Shown here: positions 47,509 to 56,007 of the stretch, one piece after another
How the letters are laid out: the number at the start of each line of letters is the position of its first letter
How positions within the stretch are numbered: position 1 is the first letter of the stretch
From: Armatimonadota bacterium
Lineage (GTDB): Bacteria > Sysuimicrobiota > Sysuimicrobiia > Sysuimicrobiales > Humicultoraceae
Assembly: GCA_031081715.1 (NCBI GenBank)
Contig: JAVHMA010000009.1
Span: forward strand, 1-64,000
Direction of reading: 5' to 3'
DNA length: 64,000 nucleotides
Translations under genes and position numbers: made by a program
Notes under the pieces: model-generated
What the model saw: only the letters and a program-made list of their open reading frames with translations
Databases searched by the model: none
Told to the model about the DNA's origin: nothing

Positions 47509-48582
47509 CTACCCCGATGCCCGCAGGCGAGGGTCCAGGATGTCCCGGAACGCGTCGCCGAGCAGGTTCCAGCCGAGCACGAACAGGAAGATCGCCGCGC
47601 CCGGGTAGGCCAGCACATACCAGTACGCGAAGGGCTCGCCCGGCCGACCCAAAATCCAGGTCCGCGACAGGTTGATCAGCGTGCCCCAGTCGGCGTAACC
47701 GACGTCCGGCCCCAGCCCCAGGAAGCTCAGGGCCGCCGCGGTAATGACGATCAACCCCATGTCGAGCGAGCTCAGGACCAAGAACGGATAGATGGCGTTG
47801 GGGATCACGTGCCGGACGATGATGCGGACGTCGCCCGCGCCCGCGGCGCGGGCCGCTTCCACGTAGTCGCGGCCGCGCACCGAGAGGATGTCGCCGCGCA
47901 GCAGGCGCGCGTAGATGGGCCAGTGCACGATCGCGATGGCGATCATGACGTTCGTCAGGCTGCGCCCCAGGACGGCCACCACGGTCACCGCCAGCACGAG
48001 ACTCGGGAACGCCAGGAAGATGTCGGTCAGGCGCATCATCGCCTCGTCCACGCGGCCTCCGTAGTAGCCCGAGAGCCCGCCGACGACCAGGCCGATCGCC
48101 ACCGCGATGGCGATGACCAGGATCGAGACGCGAAACGCGGTGCGGGCGCCCCAGACGATCCCGTAGTACAGGTCGTACTGCCCCTCCGTTGTCCCGAAGG
48201 GATGACCGGGGCGTGGCGGGGTCGGGACGCTCGCGAACCCCTCCTGGGGGATGATATAGGGGTCGCGCGAGGTGGCCGGCGGGGGCGCCAGGATAGGTGC
48301 CAGGATCGCGACGGCGACGAACGCGGCGATGAGTCCGAAGCCGGCGACCGAGAGCGGGTTCTTGCGCATTCGCCGGGTCAGGTCCGACGGGATGACCCAG
48401 AACGTCGCGACGGCCACGACGAGGAGCAGGCACTGCGCCGCCGCAAACGGCGCCTGCGCGACCCGCTCGCGGGTGAGGGGCACGGCCAGCGCGAGGACGG
48501 CGAGCCCGGCGCCGAGCGCGGCGACCCCGGCCAGGCGCGGCCGGTGCTCGTGGAACCCCCGGGTGACGGCCGCCAGCCCCAT
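47509..48582 (-). CDS. ABC transporter permease, DppC/OppC family (long N-terminus)
   Basis: 357 residues. Two additional hydrophobic segments (about 15-35 and 45-65) precede the usual DppC core, which begins LSVAGFGLIAAFVAVAILAP. Signature region FGTTEGQYDLYYGIVWGART, EAA loop DYVEAARAAGAGDVRIIVRH and ending LLGDAFRDILDPRLRAS are clear. The start is ATG 48582, two bases after the dppB-type stop. Confidence 0.92.
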   Translation of the reverse strand: MGLAAVTRGFHEHRPRLAGVAALGAGLAVLALAVPLTRERVAQAPFAAAQCLLLVVAVATFWVIPSDLTRRMRKNPLSVAGFGLIAAFVAVAILAPILAPPPATSRDPYIIPQEGFASVPTPPRPGHPFGTTEGQYDLYYGIVWGARTAFRVSILVIAIAVAIGLVVGGLSGYYGGRVDEAMMRLTDIFLAFPSLVLAVTVVAVLGRSLTNVMIAIAIVHWPIYARLLRGDILSVRGRDYVEAARAAGAGDVRIIVRHVIPNAIYPFLVLSSLDMGLIVITAAALSFLGLGPDVGYADWGTLINLSRTWILGRPGEPFAYWYVLAYPGAAIFLFVLGWNLLGDAFRDILDPRLRASG

Positions 48583-48584
48583 CG

Positions 48585-49610
48585 TCACCGCAGCCGGATG
48601 CGCGGGTCGAAGAACACGTAAAGCACGTCGGCGGCCAGGTTGCCCAGCACCGTGAGGGCGGCGACGAACATCGTGAACCCGGTGACGCCCGGGATGTCGA
48701 GCTGCTGCGCGGCGAACGCGCCCCACCGTCCGATGCCCGGGAAGTTGAAGATGGTCTCGGTGATCACCACCCCGCCGAGCAGGCTCACGATGGTGTAGCT
48801 GGAGAGCGTGATGACCGGGATCAGCGCGTTGCGCCGCGCGTGCTTGTCGATGACGACGGGCTCGGCCAGGCCCTTCGACCGCGCGGTGCGCACGTAGTCC
48901 TGGTTGAGGACCTCGAGCATCGAGGAGCGCATGAGGCGCACCAGCAGGGCGATCGAGACCATCGTCAGGGTGATCGCGGGCCCGGCGATGTGGCGCAGCG
49001 CGTCCGCGAAGATCCAGAGCTGCCCGTTGAGCAGCGCGTCGAGGGTCACGAGCCCGGTGTAGGCGTGGAACTGCCCGGAGCGCACGAACAGGTCCGCGTC
49101 GAGCGACAGGCGGCCCGGCGGAAACCAGCTCAGTCGCCCGTAGAAGACCATCAGCACGAGCAGACCCCACACGAAGCTGGGCAGCGACCGGAACGAGATC
49201 GAGAAGATGCGCGAGAGGTGGTCCACCAGACGGTCGCGGTGGACGGCCGCGGCGGTGCCCAGCCAGACCCCGATGAGCATGATCGGGACGAAGGCGTAGA
49301 ACGTCAGCTCCAGCGTGCCGGGAAAGAACGCGGCGATTGCCTCGCGCACCGGCATGCGGGCGGTCTGCGACCACCCCAGGTTGCCGCGAAACACCTCGCG
49401 CAGCCAAGTCCAGTACTGCTCGTAGATGGGCCGGTCGAGGCCGTAGGTCCGGATGATGCTGTCGATGGCCTTGAGCTGGTTGGGGTTGGTGATGAAGGCC
49501 CCCGCGCGCACCGCGGGGTCGAGGAAGGACAGCAGCGCGAAGATGAGCACGGTGACGCCGAACGCCACGAGCGGCAGCATCACCAGGCGGCGCGCGATGT
49601 AGGCGGCCAT
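48585..49610 (-). CDS. ABC transporter permease, DppB/OppB family
   Basis: 341 residues with N-terminal helix LPLVAFGVTVLIFALLSFLD, periplasmic YGLDRPIYEQYWTWLREVFRG, EAA loop QDYVRTARSKGLAEPVVIDK and end DVLYVFFDPRIRLR. It is the middle gene of a binding protein-B-C unit and follows a long GC hairpin. Confidence 0.93.
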   Translation of the reverse strand: MAAYIARRLVMLPLVAFGVTVLIFALLSFLDPAVRAGAFITNPNQLKAIDSIIRTYGLDRPIYEQYWTWLREVFRGNLGWSQTARMPVREAIAAFFPGTLELTFYAFVPIMLIGVWLGTAAAVHRDRLVDHLSRIFSISFRSLPSFVWGLLVLMVFYGRLSWFPPGRLSLDADLFVRSGQFHAYTGLVTLDALLNGQLWIFADALRHIAGPAITLTMVSIALLVRLMRSSMLEVLNQDYVRTARSKGLAEPVVIDKHARRNALIPVITLSSYTIVSLLGGVVITETIFNFPGIGRWGAFAAQQLDIPGVTGFTMFVAALTVLGNLAADVLYVFFDPRIRLR

Positions 49611-49618
49611 GGCCGGTC

Positions 49619-49650
49619 GCGGGGGCCCGGGCCGTGGCCCGGGCCCCCGC
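49619..49650 (-). terminator. GC-rich intercistronic hairpin (binding protein / permease)
   Basis: GCGGGGGCCCGGGCC (49619-49633) pairs perfectly with GGCCCGGGCCCCCGC (49636-49650), a stem of up to 15 bp with a tiny loop. It has the same position in the operon as the hairpins at 43714 and 54137. Confidence 0.75.
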
Positions 49651-49661
49651 CGCGCCGCGCG

Positions 49662-51425
49662 CTACGGCGACTTCGACATCGGGTAGATGTACGGCGCGAA
49701 GAAGGCCGGGTTGTGATACCAGCCCCGCACCCACGTCCGCATCACCCGGACGGTCACCCGGTACGAGTAGAGGGTCGTGACGTCGTTGTACGCGATCTCC
49801 TGGATGCGCGCGTACGTCGCCCGCCGCTTGGCGGGATCGGTCTCGAACCTGGCCTGCTGGATCAGGCGGTCCATCTCGGGGTTGTTGTACCCCTGCGCCT
49901 TCGAGTACGTCCCGGAGCTGTGCAGGAACGGGGTGACGAAGTTGTCCGCGTCCGGGTAGTCCGCGGCCCAGCCGATCACCCACATCGGCAGCTTGCTCTC
50001 CCGGTAGAGCTGGAGGAGCTGCGGGAAGGTGATGCTGCGGACGTCCACACGGAACCTGGGGTTGAGCGCCTCGACGCCCGCCTTGAGCACCTGGCCCATG
50101 CACTGGCGCGTGGCGTTACCCGTGTTGAACAGCAGGCCGAAGCGAAAGCCGGTGGCCCAGAGCTGCCCGCCGCGGGCCTCGCGGAACGCCGCGGCCGCGC
50201 GCTGCGGGTCGTAGGCGTACCACTTTCCCTGGGGGTTGTAGCCGAACAACCCCTTGGGGATAGGCCCGTTGCCCACCGACGCCTTGCCGCGCCAGCAGTC
50301 GCGGATCATCGTGTTGTAGTCGAACGCCTGCGCGATGCCGCGCCGGACGTTGAGGTCGGCGAAGAAGTCTGGCGGGATGCCGTTGCCGTCCAGCCGGCCG
50401 CTCCCCACGTCGGGGTTGCCGCCGCTGGTGTCGATCCTCATATTCATGAAGATGCCGTCGGTGATGAGCGCGGAGAGGTCGTCGATGACCCGCACGCCCG
50501 GCAGCCCCTCCACCTGGGGGATCTCGGGCCGGTTGATCTCCGCGAAGTCCGCGTCCCCGTTCTGCAGCATCAGGCGCCGCGCGCCGAAGTCCTCGACGAC
50601 GCGGATGATGACCCGCCGGAAGGCCGCGGGCCGGCGCCAGTACCCCTCGTTCCGCTCCAGGATCGTCTGGCGGGTCTGCCGGTCCCACTGGACGAGCTTG
50701 AAGGGCCCGGTGCCGTTGGCCTTGTTGAACATCACGGTGTCTTCGGGCTTCTTGGGGTTGTTGAACCGCGCCAGCGTCGCCGCGGTCCCGTCCCAGTCGC
50801 CGTTCTGCACCGCCCAGCGCTTGCTCTGGACCATGGACCAGGCCGCCATGATCGAGAGGAACGGCGCGAACGGCTGCTTCAGCGTGATGCTCACCGTATT
50901 GCCCCGAACCTGAATCGCCCGGTCCGCCTCCTGGAAGAGGGCCATGTTGAGCGTGCCCCGCTCGTCGCGGGTCCCGTGGACGTTGAGGATGGCCTCCAGC
51001 AGCAGGGCCGAGGGGCCCCCGTCGCGGTCCATGAACATGAACCGCATCAGGGAGTACTTCACGTCGTCGGCGGTCATGGGGCTGCCGTCGTGGAACCGTA
51101 CCCCCTCGCGGATCTTGAACGTGTACGTCCGGCCGTCGCGGGAGATGCCGCCGTTGGCCGCCGAGGGCACCTCGGTCGCCAGCATGGGCACGAAGAGCCC
51201 CGTGGAGGAACCGTTGAAGAAGATCAGGGTCTCGTAGATGTGCCAGAGGATGATCTCGGAGCTGGCGGTGTCGTACGCGTAGGCGGGGTCGAGCGTCTCG
51301 GGATCGGCGAACCGGACCACCACGTAGGTGTCCGGGTTGCGCACCGCCTGGCCGTGGGCGCTGCCCACCAAGGCGGTCAACAGAACGACGAGCGTCAGCG
51401 CCACGAGTTGATGTCGCGCGCTCAT
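49662..51425 (-). CDS. Peptide-type ABC substrate-binding protein (SBP family 5)
   Basis: 587 residues with a type I signal peptide (about 1-26, ending GSAHG) and no lipobox. Motifs are RFADPETLDPAYAYDTASSE, GVRFHDGSPMTADDVKYSLM, VRRGIAQAFDYNTMIRDCW and VIGWAADYPDADNFVTPFLH. It is closer to classical DppA/OppA than the paralogous pair at 40-45 kb. A gap of 95 bases upstream holds no gene. Confidence 0.93.
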   Translation of the reverse strand: MSARHQLVALTLVVLLTALVGSAHGQAVRNPDTYVVVRFADPETLDPAYAYDTASSEIILWHIYETLIFFNGSSTGLFVPMLATEVPSAANGGISRDGRTYTFKIREGVRFHDGSPMTADDVKYSLMRFMFMDRDGGPSALLLEAILNVHGTRDERGTLNMALFQEADRAIQVRGNTVSITLKQPFAPFLSIMAAWSMVQSKRWAVQNGDWDGTAATLARFNNPKKPEDTVMFNKANGTGPFKLVQWDRQTRQTILERNEGYWRRPAAFRRVIIRVVEDFGARRLMLQNGDADFAEINRPEIPQVEGLPGVRVIDDLSALITDGIFMNMRIDTSGGNPDVGSGRLDGNGIPPDFFADLNVRRGIAQAFDYNTMIRDCWRGKASVGNGPIPKGLFGYNPQGKWYAYDPQRAAAAFREARGGQLWATGFRFGLLFNTGNATRQCMGQVLKAGVEALNPRFRVDVRSITFPQLLQLYRESKLPMWVIGWAADYPDADNFVTPFLHSSGTYSKAQGYNNPEMDRLIQQARFETDPAKRRATYARIQEIAYNDVTTLYSYRVTVRVMRTWVRGWYHNPAFFAPYIYPMSKSP

Positions 51426-51520
51426 AGGCTAGCCCTCCCCTCGGGTCTGAGTACCCGCCGACTCCACCCCCCTTCACCTATCCCTTCCCGGCGGCGGTCG
51501 CGACCTCCTTGCGCTCGCCC

Positions 51521-52018
51521 CTAGGGCGGCGCCAGCGGCCCGTGGTAGGTCACCTCGATCGCCTCGTACGGCTGCCCCTGCCGGGCCACCACCGTGGCCA
51601 GGTGCGACGACCCGGCGAACAGCCGGATCGTCACCCGCTCGATCGCGTCGTTCTCGTAGAGCGCGAGCTGGGCGGCCATGCGCCCCTCGGTCGCCAGGTA
51701 CTGGCGGTTCTCCGCCGCCGAGCGGGCCGCGCTGTAGTACTGCGAGGTGGCGTCCACCACGGCCGCCTTCGCCGCCTCGTCGTAGGTCGCGGCGCGGACG
51801 CTGTCCGCACCGGAGATCGTGCGCACCGCGCCCGTCACCCGGGTCCGCGGGTCGGGCGGCCCCCCGGGCTCCGCCCGGGTGGCGGCCAGCCAGGCGCGGT
51901 CCGCGGCCACGATCCCCGCGGCAACCGCGGCAGCCAGCAGGCCCCACAGCGCCCACGGCAGGGCCGCGCGCAGCCCCCCGCGCCGCGCGCGCCCGCCCGC
52001 CGCGGTCTTGCGCGCCAC
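51521..52018 (-). CDS. Hypothetical single-span membrane protein
   Basis: 165 residues from GTG 52018, nine bases after the permease stop. A basic N-terminus leads to one membrane helix (about 19-42, LPWALWGLLAAAVAAGIVAA), predicting an extracytoplasmic domain of about 120 residues with a helical middle (AAKAAVVDATSQYYSAARSA) and a beta-like end (ERVTIRLFAGSSHLATVVAR). Not recognised. It lies between two ABC importer units in the same direction. The composition is consistent with a real gene, but the start is uncertain. Confidence 0.65.
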   Translation of the reverse strand: MARKTAAGGRARRGGLRAALPWALWGLLAAAVAAGIVAADRAWLAATRAEPGGPPDPRTRVTGAVRTISGADSVRAATYDEAAKAAVVDATSQYYSAARSAAENRQYLATEGRMAAQLALYENDAIERVTIRLFAGSSHLATVVARQGQPYEAIEVTYHGPLAPP

Positions 52019-52026
52019 CGCCGCCC

Positions 52027-53154
52027 CTACGAGGTCCGCGCCCGGGGGTCGAGCGCGTCGCGCAGGCCGTCGCCGAAGATGTTGAATGCGACGACCGCGG
52101 CGATGATGAACAGGCCAGGGAACAGCAGCCACGGCGAGAGAATGAGCGTCGGCAGGTTGGACGCGGCCGTGAGCAGGTTGCCCCACGACGCGCACGGCTC
52201 CCGGACGCCGAAGCCGAAGAAGGAGAGCGAGGACTCCCCCAGGATGGCGCCGGGGATCCCCAGCGTGGCGACCACGATCACCTGCGACGCCGTGTTGGGG
52301 AGGATGTGGCGCACGATCACCCGGAAGTCGCCTAGCCCGGCCGCGCGGGCGGCCTGGACGAACTCACGCTCCTTGATCGAGAGCACCATCCCCCGGATCA
52401 TGCGCGAGAACCCCGCCCAGCCGAGGAACGCCAGGATGAACGTGATGAGGTAGAAGTGGGTGGTGCAACCGACGCCGGTCGGCAGGACCGCGGCCAGCGT
52501 CAGCAGCAGGTAGAACCCGGGGAACGACATGATGATCTCCGCTAGCCGCATCATGAGGTTGTCCACCCGTCCCCCGTAGTACCCGGCCACCCCGCCGTAG
52601 ACCATCCCGAGCGGGATGGTGATCATCGCCGACAGGAGTCCGATGGTCATGGACACCCGGGAGCCGTACACGATCCGGCTGAACTGATCCCGACCGGACT
52701 GGTCGGTCCCCATCAGGAACAGGCGTCCCGGGGCGTCCACGCCCACCAGGTGGCGGGAACCCGGCAGCAGACCGAACATCCGGTAGGGCTCACCGTGCAC
52801 GAAGAAGCGAACGTAGTAGCGCCGCGTCGGGTCGACCCGGTACGTGCGGAGCTGCGGGTCCTCGAGCGTGGTCACATAGACGAAGGGCCGCAGGCTGAAC
52901 CCCCGCGCATCCCAAAAGCGGAGGACGGTGGGCGGGTGGTAGAACCGCTCGCGGTCGGCGAAGTCGAGCGAGTAGGGGGCGATGAACTCGGCGAGCGCGA
53001 CCACCAGGTAGAGCACGGCCAGCACCGCGCCGCCCGCGAGCGCCATGGGGTGCTTGCGGAGCTGGCGCCAGGCGAGCTGCGCGGGGGTGCGAATCTGCGG
53101 CGGCGCCGTCTCCGCTCGCGCGCGCTGTCCCCGCCGTATCGCCTCCTGCGCCAC
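52027..53154 (-). CDS. ABC transporter permease, DppC/OppC family (large periplasmic insertion)
   Basis: 375 residues. Helix 1 (LAGGAVLAVLYLVVALAEFI) is followed by an insertion of about 100 residues rich in aromatic residues before the signature GTDQSGRDQFSRIVYGSRVS. The core then follows, with EAA loop EFVQAARAAGLGDFRVIVRH and end FGDGLRDALDPRARTS. Such insertions are known in some OppC/YejE relatives. It lies 10 bases downstream of the DppB-type gene. Confidence 0.92.
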   Translation of the reverse strand: MAQEAIRRGQRARAETAPPQIRTPAQLAWRQLRKHPMALAGGAVLAVLYLVVALAEFIAPYSLDFADRERFYHPPTVLRFWDARGFSLRPFVYVTTLEDPQLRTYRVDPTRRYYVRFFVHGEPYRMFGLLPGSRHLVGVDAPGRLFLMGTDQSGRDQFSRIVYGSRVSMTIGLLSAMITIPLGMVYGGVAGYYGGRVDNLMMRLAEIIMSFPGFYLLLTLAAVLPTGVGCTTHFYLITFILAFLGWAGFSRMIRGMVLSIKEREFVQAARAAGLGDFRVIVRHILPNTASQVIVVATLGIPGAILGESSLSFFGFGVREPCASWGNLLTAASNLPTLILSPWLLFPGLFIIAAVVAFNIFGDGLRDALDPRARTS

Positions 53155-53163
53155 GCCGGCCCC

Positions 53164-54129
53164 CTAGTCGTAGCGGACTCGCGGGTCCGCGAACGCGAGC
53201 ATGACGTCGGCGATCAGGTTGCCCACCACGAGCATGACCGAGCCGAACACGAGCGCCGCCATGACCACGTAGAGGTCCTTCTGGAGCGTGGCGTCCACCA
53301 GCAGCTTGCCCAGCCCGGGCCAGCCCACGACGTTCTCGAGGATCGCCGAGCCGCCGAGCAGCCCGCCCAGCTCGAACCCGAAGATCGTGATGATGGGGTT
53401 GATGGCGTTGCGCACCGCGTGCTTGTTGATGACGACCGGCTCGCGCAGCCCCTTGGCGCGCGCGGTCCGCACGTAGTCCTGGCGGAGCACCTCCAGCAGC
53501 GCCGCCCGCATCTGGCGCATGAGCCCGGCGATGGAGAAGACGCCGACGACCAGTACCGGAATGACCATGTGGTGGGCGACGTCCAGCACCTTCCCCCACC
53601 AGGGCAGGAACTCGAAGTCTACGCTGGTCATCCCGCCGATCGGGAGCCAGCCGGTCTTGAACGCCCAGAACAGCAGGAACAGGCCGGAGAAGAACGTGGG
53701 CGTCGAGATGCCGAGGTAGGCCGCGAACGACAGCGCGTTGTCGCCGAGCGAGTACTGCCGGCGCGCCGCGTAGATGCCGAGCGGGATCGCGAGCGCCCAG
53801 GCCACCGCGAACCCCACCACGTTGAGGAGCACGGTGTTGAACAGGCGTGAGCCGATGAGCCAGACCACCGGCACCTGGAAGGCGAACGAGTAGCCGAAGT
53901 CCAGGCGGACCGCATTCCACAGCCATCGGAGATACTGGACCGCCAGGGGCTGGTTGAGCCCGAAGTTCTCGCGCATGCGCTCGATCGTCTCGGGGCTGAC
54001 GAGCGGGTTCAGCCGCATCTCCGAGAGGAAGTCGCCGGGCGAGAGCTTGATGATGACGAATGCCATCAAGGTGATCCCGAGCAGCATCGGGATCAGCTGG
54101 AGGAGCCGGCGGATGACGTAGAGGAGCAT
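53164..54129 (-). CDS. ABC transporter permease, DppB/OppB family
   Basis: 321 residues with N-terminal LLQLIPMLLGITLMAFVIIK, periplasmic NFGLNQPLAVQYLRWLWNAV, EAA loop QDYVRTARAKGLREPVVINK and end LIADVMLAFADPRVRYD. It begins just downstream of the third binding-protein/permease hairpin. Confidence 0.93.
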   Translation of the reverse strand: MLLYVIRRLLQLIPMLLGITLMAFVIIKLSPGDFLSEMRLNPLVSPETIERMRENFGLNQPLAVQYLRWLWNAVRLDFGYSFAFQVPVVWLIGSRLFNTVLLNVVGFAVAWALAIPLGIYAARRQYSLGDNALSFAAYLGISTPTFFSGLFLLFWAFKTGWLPIGGMTSVDFEFLPWWGKVLDVAHHMVIPVLVVGVFSIAGLMRQMRAALLEVLRQDYVRTARAKGLREPVVINKHAVRNAINPIITIFGFELGGLLGGSAILENVVGWPGLGKLLVDATLQKDLYVVMAALVFGSVMLVVGNLIADVMLAFADPRVRYD

Positions 54130-54136
54130 CGCGGGC

Positions 54137-54163
54137 GGCGGGAGGGGCCGTGCCCCTCCCGCC
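54137..54163 (-). terminator. GC-rich intercistronic hairpin (binding protein / permease)
   Basis: GGCGGGAGGGGC (54137-54148) and GCCCCTCCCGCC (54152-54163) form a perfect 12-bp stem with a 3-base loop, immediately after the binding-protein stop codon. No U-run follows. Confidence 0.75.
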
Positions 54164-54169
54164 AGCGCA

Positions 54170-55906
54170 TCACCGGTACGGCGTCCGGTAGTAGATGGTC
54201 TCGATGTCGTAGAACGCGAGCGGCGCCGGGCTGAAGTTGGCCAGGGTGTTACGGAAGGCCGGCTGCGTCAGCGGCGTCGCGAAGTAGATCACCGGCACCT
54301 GCTCGGCGACGATCTCCTGGAACCGGAAGTAGAGCTGGCGGCGCCGGTTCTGGTCCACGGTGGTGGCGGCCTGGTCGAAGAGCCGGTCGATCTCCGCCTC
54401 CCACTCCGTGGCCGGACGCTCCTGTTTGGGCCACCAGAGGTGGAGCGACCCGTTCGACCGCCAGACGTTCTGGCCGTTGTGCGGGTCCAGCGTACCGGTC
54501 AGCCCGAGCACGATCGCCTCCCAGTTGAAGGTGCCGACGAGCTTGTTGACCAAGGTGTTGAACGCCTCGGGTGCGGCGGTGACCCGCATCCCGAGCTTCG
54601 CCAGATCCTGGCGGATCAGGTTCATGATCGCCTCGCGGTCCTGGTTACCGGAGTTGGTCGCGATCGTGAACTCCACGACGTTCCCGGCGCTGTCCCGGAG
54701 CACCCCGTCAGCGCCCTTGGTGAACCCGGCCTCCCGCAGGAGCTGCTCGGCGCGGGCCAGGTCGTAGGGATACCCTCGCACGTTGGGGTTGTGGAAGAAA
54801 CGGTTGGCCGGGCTCTCCGGACCGTAGCGCACCGTGGCGCGGCCGGCGTAGACCTGCCGGACGATCGCCTCGCGGTCCACCGCGTGCGCCACGGCCTGCC
54901 GGAACTTCGCGTTCTGGAACCAGGTGAGCTTGGGCGGCCGCACCCCGGCCGGGTTCTGGTTGAACGCCAGGAACTCGCCCCCGAACGTCGGCGGGCCGTC
55001 GAAGATCGTGAAGTTCTCGGCCTGCTGGCGCGCGCGGAACTCCGCGTACTCCCGCGGCCGCGCGCCGTACATGTCGGTCTGCTTCGCCTGGAATCGCAGC
55101 CGCATGGCATCCTGATTCGGGACGATCTCCATGACCAGCCGGGTCAGGTAGGGCAGTGGCTGGCCGCGCTTGTCCACCTTCCAGTACCGCGTGTTGCGCG
55201 TGAAGATCAGGCGCTGGCCCGGCACGTAGGACGCCAGCACGAACGGCCCGTTCCCAACCAGGTCGGCCGGCCGCGTGTTGACGCCCCACGTCCGGTTGAA
55301 CTCCGCGCCGCCGGCGCGGAGCGCGGCCTCGAGCTTGTGCTTCGGGACAATCTGCACCGGCCCCACGGTTCGGAGGAACGGCCCGAAAGGCTGCTCCGTG
55401 CGGAACTCGACGGTGTAGTCGTCGATCTTGCGGTAGCCGACGCGCTTGCCCGCGATCGTGAGCACGTCCGGCAGGCTGGACTGCACGCCCGGCGTGAAGA
55501 TGGCGTCGAAGGTGAAGATGACGTCGTCGGCGCCCAGCGGCCGCCCGTCCGACCACTGCACGCCCCGCCGGAGCCGGAACGTCCAGACCCGACCATCCTG
55601 GCTCACGGTCCACGACTCGGCCAGGTTGGGCTCGACCTCGGTGGTCGTGCGGTTGGTCTCCGTCAGGCCTTCCCAGAGGAGCCCCGTCGGCGAGGAGCTC
55701 TCCTGCGAGGCGATCGGGTTGAACGTGCGCGGGTCGGAAATCGTGGAGGTCACGAAGGTCCCGCCGTACCGCCCGATGTCCGCGGCCTCGACGACGCGGG
55801 GGGTCGAAAGCCCCGGCCGGGGCGGCGCGGGCTGCGCCAGCGCCGGCGCGGTGCACAGCGCGCCGGCCAGGACGGCCGCGATCAGGTGGCGATGGATGAC
55901 GCGCAT
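54170..55906 (-). CDS. Peptide-type ABC substrate-binding protein (SBP family 5)
   Basis: 578 residues from ATG 55906, chosen because GAGGGAGGGAGG sits 4 bases upstream; an upstream in-frame start would add 26 non-signal residues. The signal peptide ends near TAPALA; no lipobox. Motifs are LAESWTVSQDGRVWTFRLRR, GVQWSDGRPLGADDVIFTFD and FRQAVAHAVDREAIVRQVYA. It heads a binding protein-B-C unit. Confidence 0.93.
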   Translation of the reverse strand: MRVIHRHLIAAVLAGALCTAPALAQPAPPRPGLSTPRVVEAADIGRYGGTFVTSTISDPRTFNPIASQESSSPTGLLWEGLTETNRTTTEVEPNLAESWTVSQDGRVWTFRLRRGVQWSDGRPLGADDVIFTFDAIFTPGVQSSLPDVLTIAGKRVGYRKIDDYTVEFRTEQPFGPFLRTVGPVQIVPKHKLEAALRAGGAEFNRTWGVNTRPADLVGNGPFVLASYVPGQRLIFTRNTRYWKVDKRGQPLPYLTRLVMEIVPNQDAMRLRFQAKQTDMYGARPREYAEFRARQQAENFTIFDGPPTFGGEFLAFNQNPAGVRPPKLTWFQNAKFRQAVAHAVDREAIVRQVYAGRATVRYGPESPANRFFHNPNVRGYPYDLARAEQLLREAGFTKGADGVLRDSAGNVVEFTIATNSGNQDREAIMNLIRQDLAKLGMRVTAAPEAFNTLVNKLVGTFNWEAIVLGLTGTLDPHNGQNVWRSNGSLHLWWPKQERPATEWEAEIDRLFDQAATTVDQNRRRQLYFRFQEIVAEQVPVIYFATPLTQPAFRNTLANFSPAPLAFYDIETIYYRTPYR

Positions 55907-56007
55907 GCGCCTCCCTCCCTCGGATCGTTCTACAGTTACCGCTGCGCGCGCGGATTCCTGCCCGGGATACGCCCCTCGCCGCAAGGCGGTTCCCGCCGCG
56001 GGGAGGC

